DNA from: Onchidella celtica
Taxonomy: Eukaryota; Mollusca; Gastropoda; Systellommatophora; Onchidiidae
Length of the DNA stretch: 64,000 nt
Reading direction: 5' to 3'
Assembly (NCBI GenBank): GCA_963931925.1
Contig: OZ007569.1
Span: 19,934,982 to 19,998,981 of the forward strand
Numbering within the stretch: the first letter of the stretch is position 1; every line of letters begins with the position of its first letter. Positions 1-11,075 of this stretch are shown here, piece after piece. The notes beneath the pieces are model-generated. The model ran no database searches, had not been told where the DNA came from, and saw only the letters and a list, made by a program, of their open reading frames with translations. A program made the translations under genes and the position numbers.

Positions 1-689
1 GCTCGAGTAAGGTACTCCTCCAGAAATATGTCCCGAAAAGAAATATGTTGCTTCTACATCTGTGCCCCTGAAGCTCATATCCTCCAGACCAATCCTAAAT
101 TCTAACCCTATCCTACCTCAAACCGAATCATAAAGTATAGTAGATCTAACTAATCATACAATATATATTCATACTTATCAACATGTGTATTAATAAGGAA
201 ACCCTCCCCTGATGCATGATGTCCACTGTAAAGGACGTACCTATTTACAAACGCCTCCTTTATTCAGGGTGTCCACTACAGTGGACAACCGGTTCACACT
301 GAAAGTAAAAAACCTTCAATATATATGCATTGTCCACTCCAGTTTAGTGGACATATATTCAGTCATATTTACATCACAAAAGTTCATGATATGTACCAAG
401 ATGGTGATTCAGCATACAAATAAATCTTATAGAAATAGTTCTTCTTCTTCTTGCATAGTTGATTCGTCTATAATGACGATACTTCAACTGCACTATGCGA
501 CTTGACGTCACTCCTCTGAGGCTAAAAACAGGGTAAAAACCTTGGATATCTTAGGACCATTTCTTTAAAATATTCGTTGTATAAATATAATATATCTCTT
601 GTATAAATATCTCTGGTATAATAAATATCTCTTGGTATCCAGATTGTGCACAAAATATACCCGCGCTTTAGTTACAATGGTAGCTGCAA
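1..689. other. Gene-free left edge
   Basis: No coding exon or RNA gene is recognisable. The stretch is AT-rich. Its only clear structure is the trio of short dyads at 221-352, listed separately. Short open frames here have no recognisable domains. Confidence 0.5.
221..352. repeat. Three spaced GTCCACT...AGTGGAC dyads
   Basis: Three short inverted repeats share the arms GTCCACT and (A/G)TGGAC: 221-236 (imperfect), 271-286 (GTCCACTACAGTGGAC, perfect arms) and 332-352 (arms separated by CCAGTTT). The start-to-start spacing is 50 and 61 bp. They could be remnants of a tandem repeat or binding-site dyads; no function can be assigned from sequence alone. Confidence 0.45.
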
Positions 690-1430
690 CGGATAATTAT
701 GTTCTTTAGTTTATTATCAAAAGCCGTTGCAGACGATAGTGTTTGGGCTTCTGCCGGAAAGTTGTTCCACATCCTGATGACATTAGGGTAAAAAGAATAA
801 AGATGACTGTTCACTCTCGAGCTTGGGATGTTATATTTTATGTTACCCCTTCTGTTGCTTCTGGTATTAATGGTGAGGTGGTTCAGTGGGATATGGATAT
901 TTCCCTCCCTGTCTTTATAAAATATTTTTACTTTGTTTTTTGCTCTTCTCTCTTCTAAGTTCTAGTTGTGTCCACTCGAAGTCTCTCACCATTTCATTTA
1001 CACTACTACTTCTAGAATACTCATTCGTCACAAAGCGAGCAGCTCTCCTCTGGACCCTTTCCAGGTGGTCTAGATCTATGTTAATTCGATAGTGGGGGGG
1101 TCCCAGACACTGCAGCCATACTCTAGGGAAGCCCTAACAAAGGTGTTATACTGTTATTTGGCATTTTTCTTTTACTTATCCTATCACAGTTAAAAAGATG
1201 TTCCTTTTCAGAAATGCTAGTGTACCGTTTGCTTTGTTACATGTGCTTAATATGTTGGCTCCATGAAAGTTTTCTGTCCAATGTAACTCCTAGATCTTAG
1301 ATATTTAGCCTCATCTGTTTCGCTCAATTTCTCGTCATGTATAAAGACAAAGTAGTTCGAGGTGATGTTGTGATATTTATTTGAAATTCACAGGACTTGA
1401 CATTTATTGGGGTAGTTTTACGAAAAAAAA
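690..1430 (-). mobile_element. Decayed non-LTR retrotransposon, reverse transcriptase C-terminal part
   Basis: Reading the minus strand gives, in order but in different frames, GVTLDRKLSWSQHIK (about 1246-1295), VRASLEYGCSVWDPP (about 1093-1140), LERVQRRAARFVTNE (about 1028-1072) and VIRMWNNFPAEAQTL (about 740-790). This order and wording is typical of the palm/thumb and C-terminal region of CR1/Jockey-type LINE ORF2 reverse transcriptases. In-frame stops and frameshifts separate the blocks, so the copy is dead. The 5' part of the element, including endonuclease and the catalytic FADD block, is not seen. Plus-strand open frames over the same interval are shadows. Confidence 0.8.
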
Positions 1431-1784
1431 TACATTTGTGCTCTGTACAGAAGCATAACACTAGCAGAGGAAAAGATTGTCCTTACCTCTTTGGGCACGG
1501 ATCAGCCATTCTGAGCTTGCTCTGAGTTTTTATGATATTTCGTGAATTGCTCAGAGAGTGGCTTGCTTGAGTTACTGGTCCTGAATCCTGATAAGGGGTT
1601 TTAAAAAATAGGAAGGTCTCTGCCTTCAATGAAACAAATTGGTACTTCTACGAAACGCAAGTAAGTCTGACATCAACCTTAATTCTGATCCCTTTAATTT
1701 ATAAGAGCTGAGGTCTGATTGGGGGGAGACGGAGGAAAGAAAATGTATGACTTTCTGTGGCACACTTTCCCCACCGTGATTCTA

Positions 1785-2060
1785 TCAACTATAAAAAACG
1801 ATAATTATAATATCTTCTGGATCCCTTTCGGAGCCGTGGGGGCACAGCACTAGTGAGCGTCTCAACAACTGCCTCCACCTCTGGCGGCTATGGGCAAGGG
1901 CCTGTGTTGTGGCAAAGGTTTCCCCTGTCCATTCAGTAATATTGTCCGTCCATTTCTTTCTTTGTATGCCCCGTCTCCTCGTTCCCTGAGGGCTGAACTG
2001 TACCCTGGAGAATGGTCTTTGATAGTCCACTGGCTCTTGTCATATGTCGATACCATTTCA
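1785..2060 (-). mobile_element. LINE ORF2 C-terminal tail fragment
   Basis: The minus-strand frame reads ...RRRGIQRKKWTDNITEWTG... followed by ALAHSRQRWRQLLRRSLV. This matches the extreme C-terminus common to many invertebrate LINE endonuclease/reverse transcriptases (an RKRWxDNIxEWTG motif, then an RxxWRxLVxxS motif). About 80 codons are open to a stop next to an AT-rich tail, which looks like the 3' end of the insertion. It differs from the 690-1430 fragment in sequence type, so it is probably a separate insertion. Confidence 0.75.
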
Positions 2061-5000
2061 ACTATATAATTTCAATTTTAACCCATTGTTGCATAGTGTC
2101 CCTTTTAACCCACACCCTGCGCGCAACGCCTTAAAACCCACTGTCCGGTCAGTGACCTTACTCACGGGGAATCTTATCTGGGTCGCAGTGACCCTTGCCG
2201 ATGTGCAATGACCACACTACCCGTGGATTGGTTTGTATTTGATTCGTATGAAAACTTTCGCTGCTATGTTTTATCAGGCTTGATAATGAATTAACCAACA
2301 AAACCTTAGTCTGTAAGTCTCTAATCAATTATCTGACTTATGATACCAAACTGACAACTATAATTTTCACGTTCCCCAAGCCCAAAACAAATGGTTTCAT
2401 CCAGATTGACACATGAACCAATGTGGGCATTTGGGGGAAAGGTCATTTCATAGCTTGTTTCTGATTGGTTCTTAGATACAGACAACTCTAGATGATGGTC
2501 AGCTTGGGAGAAAATGAGATAATATTGCAAATTTGTTGAGCAGCAGTTCGCATGTCGATGTTACACCTTTCGATAGTGTGGAGAGAGCCTTTGAAAGTAA
2601 ATGAAAGCTTAGTCTTTGTGCGTCCGACCAGTGGTTCATTGCTTAGCATGTCCTTGTCACAATGCCTTTGATTCAGAAGAGATACAGTGATCAATAAGAC
2701 GTTACGTCTCAAAGAGGACAGTGATCAACGCATAAAAATACGGTTAGTGGATGTGCGGCCAGTATGACTTTGGCGCACTGGTACGCCCGTGCAGAGTGAA
2801 TGTCTGGAAAGTCGACGCCGTATTTCGACGCCTCTCGCAGGGTTGAGGGAGTGTTAAAATATCCATGTCTGGTCTTCCAGGAGACAGGTTTAAACCACTG
2901 TGATTAATGATATAAGAGAGAAATTAACGCAAAAACAAAAAACAACAAAAAAATGGCCAGGTTTCTGCTCCACCTCCACCTGAGCATTAAAAATAGAAAT
3001 GCTCACTTTAACATACTTATTTGTGAAGTGATTACTGTTCGGGAAATTTTAAGAATGGAAAAAAAAGTGGCACGGGGACTCCAGCACACATTACCCTACA
3101 TAGCTACACTACGTGTGCCGTTTGAATATGTGGTTGCGAGAGCACTTTTCCCATGACATGGACGATCCTAAGTCTAATACTACAGTACCAGTTGCCCCTT
3201 AAGATCTAAGGAAGTAGGTTCTAATCCGTATGTTTTGTCCGGCCTACCCCCGACCAAACTCCACCCCAACTCTCAGTCCCTCAGTAGCGCCTTAAGGGAG
3301 GAAACTCGCCAGACCCTAAGCTTTACAGACTAGTTGGGCATGACTAGCCGTGCGAGTACCTTGGTCGACCGCCGACCTCGACGCTACATGGAAGCAGGAG
3401 CCAGTGACCACCCAGGTTTCCCACGAGTGGCTGTTCTGTACTATAAATAAATTTGGGTTTTTCTTATATGACACAGAATCCATACATTGTCTGCCGTTAT
3501 GGGTTTGACCTCATTATGCATAAACTCAGATATTAAATCCATCTCTTTTTTAAGACTATTAAAAACATCTTGTTTTAATTCAAACGTTTATGCTTATTAA
3601 TATTTTTTAAGATGAATGTCTCTCGATGAGGTATAACTTCATAATTTTGCATTCTCAAAAAGGCTATATCCCCATCACATGATTATCGTCCTTTGCCCTT
3701 GTAACAATCTTAGTTTTTCCTATAAACCCGAAGTGGAATCGATATTATTTATTTATTCGATTACAAATGACATGGTTGAATATGACAACAAAATCAATGC
3801 CTATTTTTGGAAAATTCTCCTGTGTCTCTATAAATCTTCTTGCAATCACATTTTCCTCATGGCAATCAGCCGCCCCCCCCCCCTTTTTTTTTCTTTCCAT
3901 ATATGTATTTTAAATTTTTTTTTTAATCTATACAAGACTTGAGAATGACTTCATGTCAGATCCCTAATATTAAAATAAATTCATTATTAAGTGAAATAAA
4001 AGCGATGTCAAAATTAAAATAGGAAGGAGGGTGGTGAGCATCCTTATCCCTTCGCTCTTTCAACTCATTGTCCTTCCAAATTCAAACTAGATACAAATGA
4101 ACCGAAGAAACATAACAGAACACCAAGGGAATTGATGCAGTTGTCAAATCAGACTTGACAATAGCTGTACATTCGGTGAATAAGTATGAAGCAAAGAAAA
4201 TCTTAAGGAAGAAATAATATGACCCCAGACTCAAATGATATCAGGCCTGATAACAAACATCAATAATGACAATTATAAAAATGACGAAATTGTCACTTGG
4301 ATATAGAAATGAAACAAAAAAGACAAGTCTGGGAAATGTTCTCGGCATCCATCAAATCTATATTATAAAAAACCAACTATTCATGCGATACGGATTTGAA
4401 TGAAATTTTGAAGGTGCCTGCCTTTCAACGTGCAGAAAGTTTTTTTTTTAATTTGAAGACTTGAAATGGTGGGGAAGTATTTTCTTCACGTTTCTTGTGT
4501 CACTGATTTCACCCGGATCCTTTATTTTTCACAAACACAGAAGCCCATGATGCTATCACTTCCTGCCTAAGCTAGACCATCCATGCTAAGTTGTCACTGC
4601 ATTAATGGTGGACAATGATTCTTCTTTTCATGACTCAAATTGATTCAGATCACTGATTTGAGTGATTCATTTGATTTAGGACAGTCGTGGTATGAGCAAA
4701 TCACGACTGGAGTCATTCTGCAGCTAGTAGCAATAGGAACTGTGTCACCAATGGGTCCTAACAGGGATAAGCACTGATTTGTTGTTTTACCGTGGGGTGA
4801 TGAGTCTGATCCATGCATTATTCCCTTATACCAGTCCCTCGTCACAGTCTGCTCCGCTGGCTCCTTTGCGCAATGAGCCTCAAGCAAGAGGCAAATCAAA
4901 GGTGATTTGAATCATGAGAGTAGCACAAAATTTTCAAAACTGAATTTCTTGCAACACTGATTTTGGTGGTTCACTCCTTCATTATACAGAGAAGTTAAGC

Positions 5001-5478
5001 GTTCGCCTTTTCATTGTACAGCTGTAGATATGTATTCGATCTTTTGTCATTAAACCGACCACGTATTACACAATGAAATCAATCTTAAAAATGGATGATG
5101 TGGCCAAAAAGGACTGATTTCAGCTTTTAACTCCGTTAAATTGCTACACACATTTGCACAACATTAAAGCATTACGTTGTAGGAAGTTGTAGCAGCGACT
5201 CACTTCGTAATAAAAATGTATTTAACATAAAATATGCTTTGTTTGGTTATTACGCAAAGAATAATTTGGGCTTTTGCTGGTAAACGCATACTTATTGTAG
5301 ACTTACTGACATCATAAGACTTCAGCGACATGCCACGTTGGAAGTGGTGAAGATTAAGCAATACAACACAGTGTCTGTAATTTTTACCTTATTTCAAAAT
5401 CTAATCCATACGCAAATTCTAGTAACCATTAAATCAAAATTGTCTTGCTAGATAACATAACATTTTACACAAGTAATA
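2061..5478. other. Intergenic, nothing recognised
   Basis: I see no gene, RNA or clear mobile element in this 3.4 kb. It contains short homopolymers (for example the C/T run near 3870-3890) and locally GC-richer stretches near 2750-2830 and 3190-3400, but no open frame with a recognisable motif. Decayed repeats are likely but cannot be delimited by eye. Confidence 0.4.
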
Positions 5479-6195
5479 TCTATACTAATAAAAGTGAAAC
5501 CTTATGACAATTGCAGCGCGCCTTTCGCTACTCCTCTGTTAATGCTGATTCGGTGGCCCTCAGATTTTATACAACGCTTAGTAAAGACTTTCGCCGTATC
5601 GCCGGCACAGAAAATACAAAAATAATTAATAACTCGCAGAACGTTTGTATTAGTTTCTAGGTTGTGACACATTGGCGTTCGATCTATTTTTTCGGCAAAT
5701 GTACGTAATTGAGATTGGTTCCGGTATCTATATCACACTCACAAAACAACTTCCGGTTAGGACTGATTTGAATGATGAGATTGAGGATTAGACTATCAAG
5801 TATGAAACTTTGTGTGTTCTCAATGTGCCTAGACTAGGAAAAAGAAGGTCTGGAATTGGGAGATTGACGCTGCAGGGCCAAAAGTACAGGTTTGTGTTTT
5901 CAATATGCCTAGGAAAATTATTATAATATTTCTTTTCCATTAACACATGACGTTATCACTTCCTGCGATGTACAAACAAACTAACCCGTGCCCAAATCAT
6001 AGCCATTTGACGGATGCTGGCGGGACGTGCAGGACGTCAACGCGCAAAGGGAGAGCAATAAAACGTATCTAAAAACAAACAAACAAACAAAAATAAAGTA
6101 AAGCTAAAGGAACAGGCAAAATGAAGAAGGTCCATAATAATCACCCAGAACTGAAACTAATAAATCGATTTATCCCGGGCAGGGAACTCAGCTAG
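5479..6195 (+). mobile_element. Non-autonomous Helitron, copy 1
   Basis: The element begins TCTATACTAATAAAAGTG directly after an A (5478) and ends CTAG (6192-6195) directly before a T. This is the canonical Helitron arrangement: A|TC...CTAG|T, with no target duplication or terminal inverted repeat. A second copy with over 80% similarity by eye lies at 26949-27678 in a different A|T site, which confirms both ends. The 717 bp contain no Rep/helicase reading frame. The 3' hairpin arm seen in copy 2 (CCGGG) is missing here through a short deletion just before the CTAG end. Confidence 0.85.
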
Positions 6196-6449
6196 TTCGT
6201 GTATATTTACTGATAAATAACCTTTGGAGACACGTGAAGTGTCGTCTTCGTTTCGGAAGCTAATTGGAGCCAATTGATTTATTTAAATAGTAAAATGAAA
6301 ATTAAACAGAAAATCAGTGGATAACAAAACAATTCTTTTATTATTGTTTCACCAGTCACTGTTCCACAATGTATGGGGTGTGCTAAAGGTCGCCTTTGAC
6401 CCAGCAGTTACCTTATGTCAAACCAACTTAGATTACTGCATGAGCGGTT

Positions 6450-6560
6450 TTCCTACATCAAACTGACGTCGGTCCTACGTGGGAACGATATCATTCCAAT
6501 CTGCTAATGTGACGTCAGTCTTACGCCTCGGATTTCTGTAAGGTTGCTTGTTGGGGAAGG
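6450..6560 (+). repeat. CRE-containing dispersed repeat, copy A
   Basis: Shares the order CCTACATCAAAC(T/C)GACGTCGGT, then TGACGTCA, then a CC/TTACG(C/T)...GG-TTGC block with the copy at 8625-8750. The octamer TGACGTCA is at 6510-6517, and a second GACGTC core at 6465-6470. The similarity is imperfect, so this is an old repeat or a shared regulatory module. Confidence 0.5.
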
Positions 6561-7351
6561 ATTGGCATGAACAAGGCTGGAAATCCAGTAGCATAAAACA
6601 ACAACAACAACAAAGGTAAATTTGATTATGTTAATATATTTCCTTTGACCCTTCAGATAAAGCTTGCACAAGTCACAACTATTCCACTCAAATAAGTCGA
6701 CATTATTAAAATACATGTATTATAACATTACATGGTATTTGACGAGATGTCAGGGAGGTTGGGATGGGGATGGATGATGACTTCCATTTAATAAGTTTAA
6801 TTATTGGCATATTGTGAAAACTGATACAGGTATTTAGAGTGCTCCACCTACCCCCTTTAAAAAAAATAAATAACATAGGCCAATATTTAATTAAAAAGAA
6901 AAAAAAAGACCCGAGTTATCATTATTCTGTCTCCTTCTACGAAAGTAAGAAATAACCTGTAAAGGTAATCAGTCAATAAGCACTCGACACTATGTAATGT
7001 TGGAAAAACACACTCACCCTTGATCGTAGCTAAAGCTGTCAGATGTACAACTCCTAAACCTCTGGAAAGAGTTTATTTTTTAATGCATTTAGTGTATATC
7101 CAGGAGCCTATAGTGGCTAGAAGTCTTTGAAAAAGACACTGTTTTCGTCTGTATAATTTCTATTTGAGCGGAAACAAGTTTAACTTGTTTAGAAATGGAG
7201 AAACGACATGCATAAAACTGTTATTTTCTGTGGTTTTGAAGAAGGGGATTGGCGATGAAACGCACGTGTTTGTTGTCATTTCATGAGAAAAAAAAAAACC
7301 TTGACCCATTTCGTGACACGCAAAACAGGACATCTGATGGCCCATTCCATA

Positions 7352-7950
7352 TGACGTGTGTTCCACCCGAATACCGGGTTTTCACCTTGCTATCTTCCAG
7401 AACAAATCATTAAATGAGATATTTATCATTTAAATCTTTTCAACAATAAAAAACAATGAGGCAACTCTACAAGTTTTTATCCTTAATTAAAAAACTTAAA
7501 GGTAAGTTCTAAGTCAGCATGGTGCTTAACATGGTGTGACGTGTGTTACAATCATGAAAAGTGGTTACATAGTTTAAGTAGCATTTTCTGGAATTTCTGT
7601 GAATGTAATCAAAGAATTTCATCTAAATTTTTATGCTCTATTTGTAAATGACTGCTATGAAGTTTTGTATTTCATAATTCTTACATTCTTAGATGATCTA
7701 GGCAAAAAAAAAATTTTTTTTTTTTTTAATGCCGTGACGTATATTACATCTTTTTTATGACATGTGTTACATTTTCACCTTTCAGATGCCATTTTTTCAG
7801 GAATAAGATTCAGTTTTGGATTTAAGCTTGAATGTTTAACAATTTACAGAAATAAATTATGTTTGTTTGTAGCCTAATTGGTTGTGATCTGTCTGAAATA
7901 TTTATAGCTAGAGAAAAACTTTATCGTGCAAAGTGTGATGTGTGTTACAC
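7352..7950 (+). repeat. Five spaced TGAYGTGTGTTACA-like motifs
   Basis: Near-identical 14-mers occur at 7352, 7537, 7735, 7758 and 7936 (TGACGTGTGTTCCA, TGACGTGTGTTACA, TGACGTATATTACA, TGACATGTGTTACA, TGATGTGTGTTACA). Apart from the close pair, spacing is about 180-200 bp. Downstream of two of them a GCATTTTCTGGAAT / GCCATTTTTTCAGGAAT block is also shared. This suggests a degenerate tandem repeat with a unit near 200 bp. Confidence 0.5.
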
Positions 7951-8624
7951 AAAACCAATAATGTCTATTGGATTCTTTCTAGTGAAAACATTAGTCAGAA
8001 ATAAAATTTTCTTATCATTTTTTTGCATTGTCAAAATGTCAATGCAATATAAGAAGGGAAAAACAATCGGTTACTTGTTATTAAACATAAAACTGCAAAT
8101 TGTTTTGAATATTTTGCTTCTCGGTATGAAATAATAGTTCTTAGAAACATGCGATAAAATTGTGAAATCCAGTCTGTTTTCTTCCTCTGAAGACATTTCC
8201 TTGTCAGCAAACCAAGGATTTTTTATTTGATTTTTCAAATTCTATATTTCATCACACTGGTTGTCATTTCATGGAATGGGCCTGATGCAGAGTGAGTCAC
8301 TGATTTTACTGAATGTCTCCGTGCTCGTGAGTACTGGCGAATGTGTGAGTTCGTGAGTTCATCGAGAGTGAGTGAGTGAATGAAGGTTATAAATGAGTGA
8401 AAAATGTTTGAAAGACTGACTTGCTTCATGGCTTGCTTGACAAACTGTAAAAACAAACAAAGAAACAAACAAAACAGAGTTACTATTCGGTTTGGAGTCC
8501 GTTTTGTAAAAGTCAGTTATATTTTAGGTTGAGAATTTACCCAGCTGGCCCCCGCCACAATAATCGGATGTAGATTTGTATAGGATTTTCCTAGGATTGG
8601 TAAGATTAATGTAGGGCGGACTCC

Positions 8625-8750
8625 CTACATCAAACCGACGTCGGTTCGATGTCCTAGCCAGCAAATCTCTGTAGGAGTGATGTCATTGCTTTTAGCAAGT
8701 TTGACGTCAACCCTACCTTTGGGTTTCGTTAAAGGGTTGCTGATTGTATA
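8625..8750 (+). repeat. CRE-containing dispersed repeat, copy B
   Basis: Counterpart of the repeat at 6450-6560. It carries the perfect 14-bp palindrome AACCGACGTCGGTT at 8633-8646 and the CRE octamer TGACGTCA at 8702-8709, followed as in copy A by a CCTAC...GGGTTGCT block. Confidence 0.5.
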
Positions 8751-9266
8751 GAGTCGACCAAGAGCGTATGAGAATTAGAGGAAATCTAAGTGCCATTTAA
8801 CTGTTTTTTAGAGAAAAGCAAAACAAAAACAAAAAACAGAATTTCAATATAAAGCAATCGAATTAAAATTTTTGCAATACTGGCATCAATTCTTCGAGTA
8901 AATCATTAAAATATTAAATTCGATTGGTTTATACAGAATTGATGTTTTTTGCATTTTTCCCCAAAGCAGTCAAATACATGTAGCACTTTGGCCCTTTTTT
9001 AATAGCTTAGCTTTATCAACCACATGTACACTTTTAGACGCGCATGAAGGGCCATCCCACACAGCACGGACGGTTAAGTTTGGCAATGTATTCCGCCCCC
9101 TCCCCCAACTCCCGTTCGCTTTCATACTTCAACCCATTCACTCCACCCCTTTATACGAGCATACCGTTAATGTACCGTACATGACTGAACTTGCTGTTCT
9201 GAAGCCGAACGCGTAGGTGATTATTATTCATGTTTTTATCCTCGATAGAAATACTTTATCTTCCAG

Positions 9267-9284
9267 CCATGTCATTGAGATTAT
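9267..9284 (-). terminator. Conserved U1 3' flank (3'-box candidate)
   Basis: The 18 nt immediately 3' of the U1 RNA (minus strand ATAATCTCAATGACATGG) are nearly the same as the 18 nt 3' of the second U1 gene (11058-11075), where flanks further out diverge. Conservation immediately 3' of an snRNA gene is what the Integrator-dependent 3' box would give. The match to the vertebrate 3'-box consensus is weak, so this rests on the two-copy comparison. Confidence 0.5.
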
Positions 9285-9448
9285 CAGGGGATAGCGCGAA
9301 CGCAGTCCCCCCTACGAAAAAATTACGCACTCGAGTCACCCACATTTGGGGTGATCGCAGGGGTCAGCCCAACCGGAGTGCAATGGAAAGGCCTCGCCCT
9401 GGGAGGACCTCCTTGCTGATCAAGGTACCTCCTGTGCCAGGTAAGTAT
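9285..9448 (-). ncRNA. U1 spliceosomal snRNA, copy 1
   Basis: The minus strand gives a 164-nt RNA, the same length as human U1, that aligns to U1 without gaps. Its 5' end AUACUUACCUG is the 5'-splice-site-pairing sequence. Stem-loop II has the U1A loop AUUGCACUCC. Stem III shows compensatory change (CACCC pairs with GGGUG where human U1 has a different but also paired sequence). The Sm site AAUUUUUUCG is at about nt 125-134. Terminal stem-loop IV has GGGGGACUGCG..CGCGCUAUCCCC and the RNA ends in CCCCUG. The RNA pairs with 5' splice sites in the U1 snRNP during spliceosome assembly. All core elements are intact, so it looks functional. Stem-loop I is unusual: C33G, G34C and A26U relative to human make CCUUG and CAAGG complementary. 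It differs from copy 2 at two positions only. Confidence 0.96.
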
Positions 9449-9541
9449 GCTTTCAGTAGCCACAAGATTCCGGGTCTGTCACGACAAATTGTCAAAGGCA
9501 ATTGGTTTTCACATTTGATTGAAATTTGATTTAAAAGTCAG
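9449..9541 (-). promoter_or_regulatory. U1 proximal promoter (PSE region), copy 1
   Basis: About 92 bp upstream of the RNA start are nearly identical to the same interval of the second U1 gene (11240-11332) and diverge beyond it. Minus-strand snRNA genes of this class are transcribed by RNA polymerase II with SNAPc bound to a proximal sequence element about 50-70 bp upstream. The conserved block covers that distance. I do not assign the exact PSE letters. Confidence 0.7.
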
Positions 9542-9944
9542 TAACATTGGAAACAAATGACAAAGTGTCATCTTTTGTAATATTATATTTGTTTAAAATA
9601 TATAATCTATGTTTCAGAATCAAAATCGCTCTAAAAGACTCGATATTTAAGTTAAAAACACATTGTTGACATTTTCTGAAAGTGCTCTCCCTTGAAGAAC
9701 TGGAATTACTTCCCCTTACGTGAAAAGTTCTACACTGTGTTCTACGCTCGTTCTATACTAGACCTAGTATTTAGACTGTACTTGCACTGAATCATGGCAC
9801 TGACTTTTCAGCTCGGACTATCTATTTTTTTGTATTAGGCATACTCATGCTTGAGACGAGTTATGTTTTGAATAGCCCTTGTTCAAAATTTATTTCTTCA
9901 TCAGTTTGCTAGTTTTTTGTTGTTGTTGTTGTTGTTGTTTTAAT

Positions 9945-10017
9945 TGTATGAAACAAGAAAAAAAGAAACCTTTCGGTTTGATGTATGAAACAAGAAAAAA
10001 GAAACATTTCGGTTTGA
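9945..10017. repeat. 37-bp tandem duplication
   Basis: Two adjacent copies beginning TGTATGAAACAAGAAAAAA and ending TTTCGGTTTGA lie at 9945-9981 and 9982-10017, differing by one or two bases. Confidence 0.75.
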
Positions 10018-10923
10018 TTGCCCATTTATTCTTTTTTTTTTTTTTTGTATGGGTGTTTGTGTTGTGTTGAGCGGGGGTAGGTTGGAATTATTTTTTTTTT
10101 AAAAGAGCAAACACTGTAGAAGTGCATGGGTATAACATTAAAAACCTGTGGGGTTTTTCTTTCCACGCAGCAATAAACGCTTTTTTTAACATTACACCTG
10201 ATGAAAACGTTGACTAGGCATGACGTAGGGCTCGAGTCAATTGACTTATTTATGAGGATAGTTTGATTTTATTTCATTTTAATTCAGGATTAATTGGTAT
10301 GAATGTAACTCGTTTTATTTTATTTGCCTGGATGGATGGATTGGCAGACGGCTGGATTTGATGGGTAGATGGATGAGGAGTTAGTTGCAAAGTTGGGAAA
10401 ACTGGGTATGAATTGTGTGTCACTTGAACTGATACGTTGGTTGCTTGATTACCGGGTTTCAAATACATATTTGTATTTTCTCTTACACTATTATGGCTTT
10501 GTTCCTTGCTATTCGTCAAATGCATTTTACATTATTTCTCTCCCTTTCTTAATTTCTCTCGTCTTCCTTGATTCCTGCCATTTTGTGTTTCCTAATTACT
10601 CATCTGATACTGAATCAGAATTCGCAATTCGTCAAAGAACAGTTTAAAAATAACTGTAATTGTTCTGTGGTTCAGTCAAAACCAAGATATCAGCAGGGTA
10701 AGCTCGATTTGAACCCCTACCCTTTCCTTCCTCTTGTAAAAGCCATGGTAAGACCTTGCTGTTCCGAGAGTAAGTGGCATTTGTCAAGAGCCATTCGACT
10801 GTTTCATTAAAAGCATGATTTTACGATCCAACGGACTGATTAGCTAGGCGGGGGGAGGGGGTGGCGGGACAAACTTCTTAAATGGAAATATAATTGAAAA
10901 GCGTACAATGCTCTCCAGACACC

Positions 10924-10966
10924 ACCCCCCCCCCCACACACACACACGCACACACACACACACACT
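10924..10966. repeat. C-run and (CA)n microsatellite
   Basis: A run of about 12 C followed by CA dinucleotides with one CG interruption. Confidence 0.9.
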
Positions 10967-11057
10967 CCATGTAGGTTTTTCACACGGTAGTGGCACCGTC
11001 TCACTAATTCTGCTAGTCTCTGTAGCCCTGCGGCGTCATTGCATATTAAGTTTCCAA

Positions 11058-11075
11058 CCATGTCATTGAACTTAT
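11058..11075 (-). terminator. Conserved U1 3' flank (3'-box candidate), copy 2
   Basis: The minus strand reads ATAAGTTCAATGACATGG directly after the U1 3' end, matching the 3' flank of copy 1 at 16 of 18 positions. Confidence 0.5.

Larger units (their letters stand above)
6196..9266. other. Intergenic with dispersed motif repeats
   Basis: No host gene is recognised. The interval holds two related CRE-containing repeats (about 6450-6560 and 8625-8750) and a series of TGACGTGTGTTACA-like motifs (7352-7950), both listed separately. The rest is AT-rich sequence without recognisable coding motifs. Confidence 0.45.
9542..11057. other. Spacer between the two U1 genes
   Basis: No gene is recognised. 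Contents: a (GTT)n run near 9917-9939, a 37-bp tandem duplication at 9945-10017, poly-T tracts, and a C-run/(CA)n microsatellite at 10924-10966. The U1 copies themselves share no similarity over this spacer beyond their immediate flanks. Confidence 0.5.

Noticed and set aside
743..1092. Plus-strand open frames at 743-958 and 886-1092.
   Set aside because: The coding similarity is on the opposite strand (decayed LINE reverse transcriptase).
9230..9529. Plus-strand open frame with a 58-residue Arg/Pro-rich peptide also found at 11039-11356 and ending at GGTAAGTATG, resembling a duplicated first exon with a splice donor.
   Set aside because: It is the antisense of the U1 snRNA genes. The apparent donor GGTAAGTAT is the reverse complement of the U1 5' end, which naturally looks like a 5' splice site.
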